Below the pieces are notes generated by a model, which saw only the letters and a program-made list of their open reading frames with translations, was not told the origin of the DNA and did not search any database. A DNA stretch of 64,000 nt from Desulfobacteraceae bacterium (GTDB taxonomy: Bacteria > Desulfobacterota > Desulfobacteria > Desulfobacterales > Desulfobacteraceae), in the NCBI GenBank assembly GCA_016743945.1, contig JADGFI010000005.1:62001-126000 (forward strand), given 5' to 3'. The position numbers were made by a program, and so were the translations under genes. The number at the start of each line of letters is the position of its first letter. Position 1 is the first letter of the stretch. Below, piece by piece: positions 62,129 to 64,000 of this stretch.

Positions 62129-62401
62129 TCATATTGAATTGTCGTTCCTGCTTGTCTTCTTCTCTTGTTTGTTTAACAATGTCTTGGGCTGGTGAAGCAA
62201 GATGAAGACCTTCGAATGAAAATTTTGATAAACCGATAGTGAAGATTCCCCTGAGAAGTTTCCAACTTGAATGCGCTTCTTCATAAATAAATAATTAACT
62301 TCTACCGGCCAGCGTAGATGATATAAATTTTTTGAATATTTCTTGGGGAAATTTTTTTTATCGGTTAGTGATGTGAAGAGTAACAAATCATTTGGCATCA
62401 A
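62129..62401 (-). pseudogene. IS4-type transposase C-terminal remnant
   Basis: A 90-residue frame with the C-terminal transposase landmark LYHLRWPVEVNYLFMKKRIQ followed by NFSGESSLSVYQNFHSKVF, corresponding to the YREK/E region of IS4-group DDE transposases. The catalytic glutamate region is present but both aspartate regions upstream are missing, and the end is degenerate. The surrounding sequence has no intact insertion-sequence ends. It is a relic. Confidence 0.65.
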
Positions 62402-62504
62402 ATTAAGTATGTCAAAGACTCTGGCAACGCTTGGAAAGGCGCATTTATAATTAGCTTAAACAGCAAGTTTCACCGCCTTCTTGAACGGTAACATATTTTG
62501 TTGT

Positions 62505-62572
62505 ACCCCGTTGATGATAGGTTTCTTTGGTCAAAATATTCTATCTGCTTGATTCATAAAGCGCAACGGGGT
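62505..62572. repeat. Inverted repeat followed by a T run
   Basis: Arms ACCCCGTTG (62505-62513) and CAACGGGGT (62564-62572) with a 50-base centre, followed on the plus strand by TTTCTTTTTTTTT. It could be a terminator with a large loop or part of a decayed mobile element. Confidence 0.4.
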
Positions 62573-62590
62573 TTTCTTTTTTTTTAGATG

Positions 62591-62671
62591 GTGGATTGGG
62601 GTAAAGCCCATGCCATTCTTGACGGGATACAGACCAAGATATAGTTTTTTTGCATGCATGCTCAACCCGTT
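62591..62671 (+). pseudogene. Tiny remnant of an IS21-type (IstA) transposase
   Basis: In frame from 62591 the sequence reads VDWGKAHAILDGIQTKI, stop, FFCMHAQ. This follows the IstA pattern around the first catalytic aspartate (VDWG, then a strand and FCM) with a TAG where a tyrosine codon is expected. Only about 25 codons survive. Confidence 0.45.
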
Positions 62672-62680
62672 CTTTTTTTA

Positions 62681-63973
62681 TCACATAAACGCCCCTGGCA
62701 TGATAAGCTTGGGTAAAAACAAGAATAAATCAGGCCAAATAACTCCTGCAACAATAATCACCAATGCCAGCATAAACATGGGAAATACAGCTAAAAAGGC
62801 ACGGGGTGCAGCAATCTCACCGATTTGAGATGCAATCAAAAGGCAAATCCCATATGGCGGTGTAACCATTCCAAGGGCCAGGGTCAGGTTCACAATAAGC
62901 CCCAGATGGATTGGATTTAAATTGGCTGCAGTGCCAAGCTCCTGAAGAATAGGCATGAAAATAATGATGGTTGCAATCGGACTCAAAAAGGTTCCCATGA
63001 CTAGCATTCCGAGAATAATCATGGCATACATGCCATAATAAGATGTCGTAATACCCATCATCCAGGTGGAGATCATTGCAGGTGCATCCAAATAGGCAAT
63101 CAGCCATCCCATTATTCCTGCCGCTGAAACGCAGAACATGGGAAGTGCATACGCGACTGTTGCTTTTTCAAAAACCCCGGGCAGATCTTTCCATTTCATT
63201 TCCTTATAAACAATCAATACAAGGACAAATCCGTAAACAACCGCGATTGCTGCTGCTTCAGTGGCCGTATAAATCCCGGCTGTAATTCCGCCCAATATAA
63301 GGAGGGGGAGTAAAAGCGGGGGAAAAGCACGGAAGGTGACAACCATTTTTTCCTTGAAAGGTGTTTTTGGAAATCTTGGATAATTATATTTACGGGCCCG
63401 CCAATAGCAGTAAAGCATCTGAATGACGCCGATCATGATGCCTGGTATAACGCCGGCCCAGAAAAGCGCTCCAATGGAGATCTGTGCAAGAGCACCGTAA
63501 AGAACCATCATAATACTCGGAGGAATGATAACCCCCAAGGTTGATGATGCAGCCGTTATTGCGACACTGAACGGTTTATCAAACCCGGCCTTGCACATGG
63601 TTGGAATCATCATGGATCCAATACCGGATGTATCTGCTGCTCCTGAACCGGAAAGACCTGCAAAAAGCATGCTGACAAGGACATTTACGTGGCCAAGCCC
63701 CCCCCTGATGTGACCGACCCAGACATTGGAAACGTTAACCAGCCTGTCGGTAATACCGCCTCCATTCATTAATTGTCCAAGAAGCATGAAAAATGGAACC
63801 GCAAGCAAAGGAAAGGAATTGATTCCGGCAAACATCTGGTTGATGACGGAAACTAAAGGCATTTCCAGTTGAAAAATTACCAGCAAAGAAGACATACCCA
63901 TGGCAAAGGCAATGGGTATTCTAATAAAAATCATTAAAAAGAAACTGCCCATTAATAAAATAAGAGGGTTCAT
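62681..63973 (-). CDS. dctM: TRAP transporter large permease (DctM family)
   Basis: A 430-residue inner-membrane protein with about 12 segments. DctM landmarks: PFFMLLGQLMNGGGITDRLVNV near residue 60, GLSGSGAADTSGIGSMMIPTM near 110, TAASSTLGVIIPPSIMMVLYG near 140 and the late GLIVNLTLALGMVTPPYGICLLIASQI. It is the main channel of a TRAP uptake system for organic acids. AAAGGAG precedes the ATG. The last bases of the window (63974-64000) read KRTKGDVC and stop as TGATG, probably the end of the small DctQ subunit; the binding protein would be further upstream. Confidence 0.92.
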   Translation of the reverse strand: MNPLILLMGSFFLMIFIRIPIAFAMGMSSLLVIFQLEMPLVSVINQMFAGINSFPLLAVPFFMLLGQLMNGGGITDRLVNVSNVWVGHIRGGLGHVNVLVSMLFAGLSGSGAADTSGIGSMMIPTMCKAGFDKPFSVAITAASSTLGVIIPPSIMMVLYGALAQISIGALFWAGVIPGIMIGVIQMLYCYWRARKYNYPRFPKTPFKEKMVVTFRAFPPLLLPLLILGGITAGIYTATEAAAIAVVYGFVLVLIVYKEMKWKDLPGVFEKATVAYALPMFCVSAAGIMGWLIAYLDAPAMISTWMMGITTSYYGMYAMIILGMLVMGTFLSPIATIIIFMPILQELGTAANLNPIHLGLIVNLTLALGMVTPPYGICLLIASQIGEIAAPRAFLAVFPMFMLALVIIVAGVIWPDLFLFLPKLIMPGAFM

Positions 63974-64000
63974 CAGCAGACGTCTCCTTTGGTTCGTTTT

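Overview
The window looks like a chromosome segment of an anaerobic, Gram-negative deltaproteobacterium, most likely a sulfate reducer of the Desulfobacterales. This is inferred from protein flavour: GAF/NifA-type sigma-54 activators, a C-terminal PICASCKK zinc module, TonB2/TtpC/DUF3450 genes, a complete C-P lyase set beside TRAP transport, and corrinoid salvage genes. No rRNA, tRNA, CRISPR array or intact mobile element was seen.

Layout. 1-1571 (-): the 5' end of an RND pump gene and its lipoprotein adaptor. 1704-5890: a sigma-54 activator, then two tandem GAF-PAS-histidine proteins that lack the kinase ATPase domain. 5887-10650 (-): a FecBCD/BtuFCD-type ABC importer followed by a CcsA-like and ResB-like membrane pair. 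11189-14754: small and miscellaneous genes, including a relic of phosphatidylserine decarboxylase. 15087-26338 (-): a phosphonate island in the order phnGHIJKLM-phnCDE, then a TIM-barrel protein and a Tat-exported metallophosphoesterase. 26583-27509 (-): an unrecognised gene. 27694-39376 (-): a run of twelve genes comprising TonB receptor, DUF3450 protein, TtpC, ExbB, ExbD, TonB, TPR protein, binding protein, permease, ATPase, methyltransferase and an exported deaminase-like protein. 39562-41376 (+): a TiaS-like protein, a GNAT acetyltransferase and a VOC protein. 41470-43278 (-): an acyl-CoA synthetase. 43437-49328 (-): a TolC/RND/adaptor operon with a divergent sigma-54 activator (49526-51070) and a readable promoter plus operator array between them. 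51396-52384: a chimeric relic of an AraC-type regulator and a TonB receptor. 52633-57076 (+): corrinoid salvage and nucleotide-loop assembly (cobU, a broken small gene, cobS, cobD, cbiB, cbiR). 57107-61595 (-): a third RND pump with adaptor. 61800-62670: transposase remnants. 62681-63973 (-): a TRAP large permease.

How it fits together. The TonB receptor and its dedicated energising complex would move a scarce ligand across the outer membrane. The linked ABC importer would take it across the inner membrane. The nearby cobU/cobS/cobD/cbiB/cbiR genes, which include a cobamide-remodelling hydrolase, make a corrinoid the most economical guess for that ligand, but heme or an iron chelate cannot be excluded. 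The phosphonate island is complete for import and C-P bond cleavage but shows no recognisable phnP or phnN. Three RND pumps, two sigma-54 activators and two iron/corrinoid-type ABC importers show a region rich in envelope transport and regulation.
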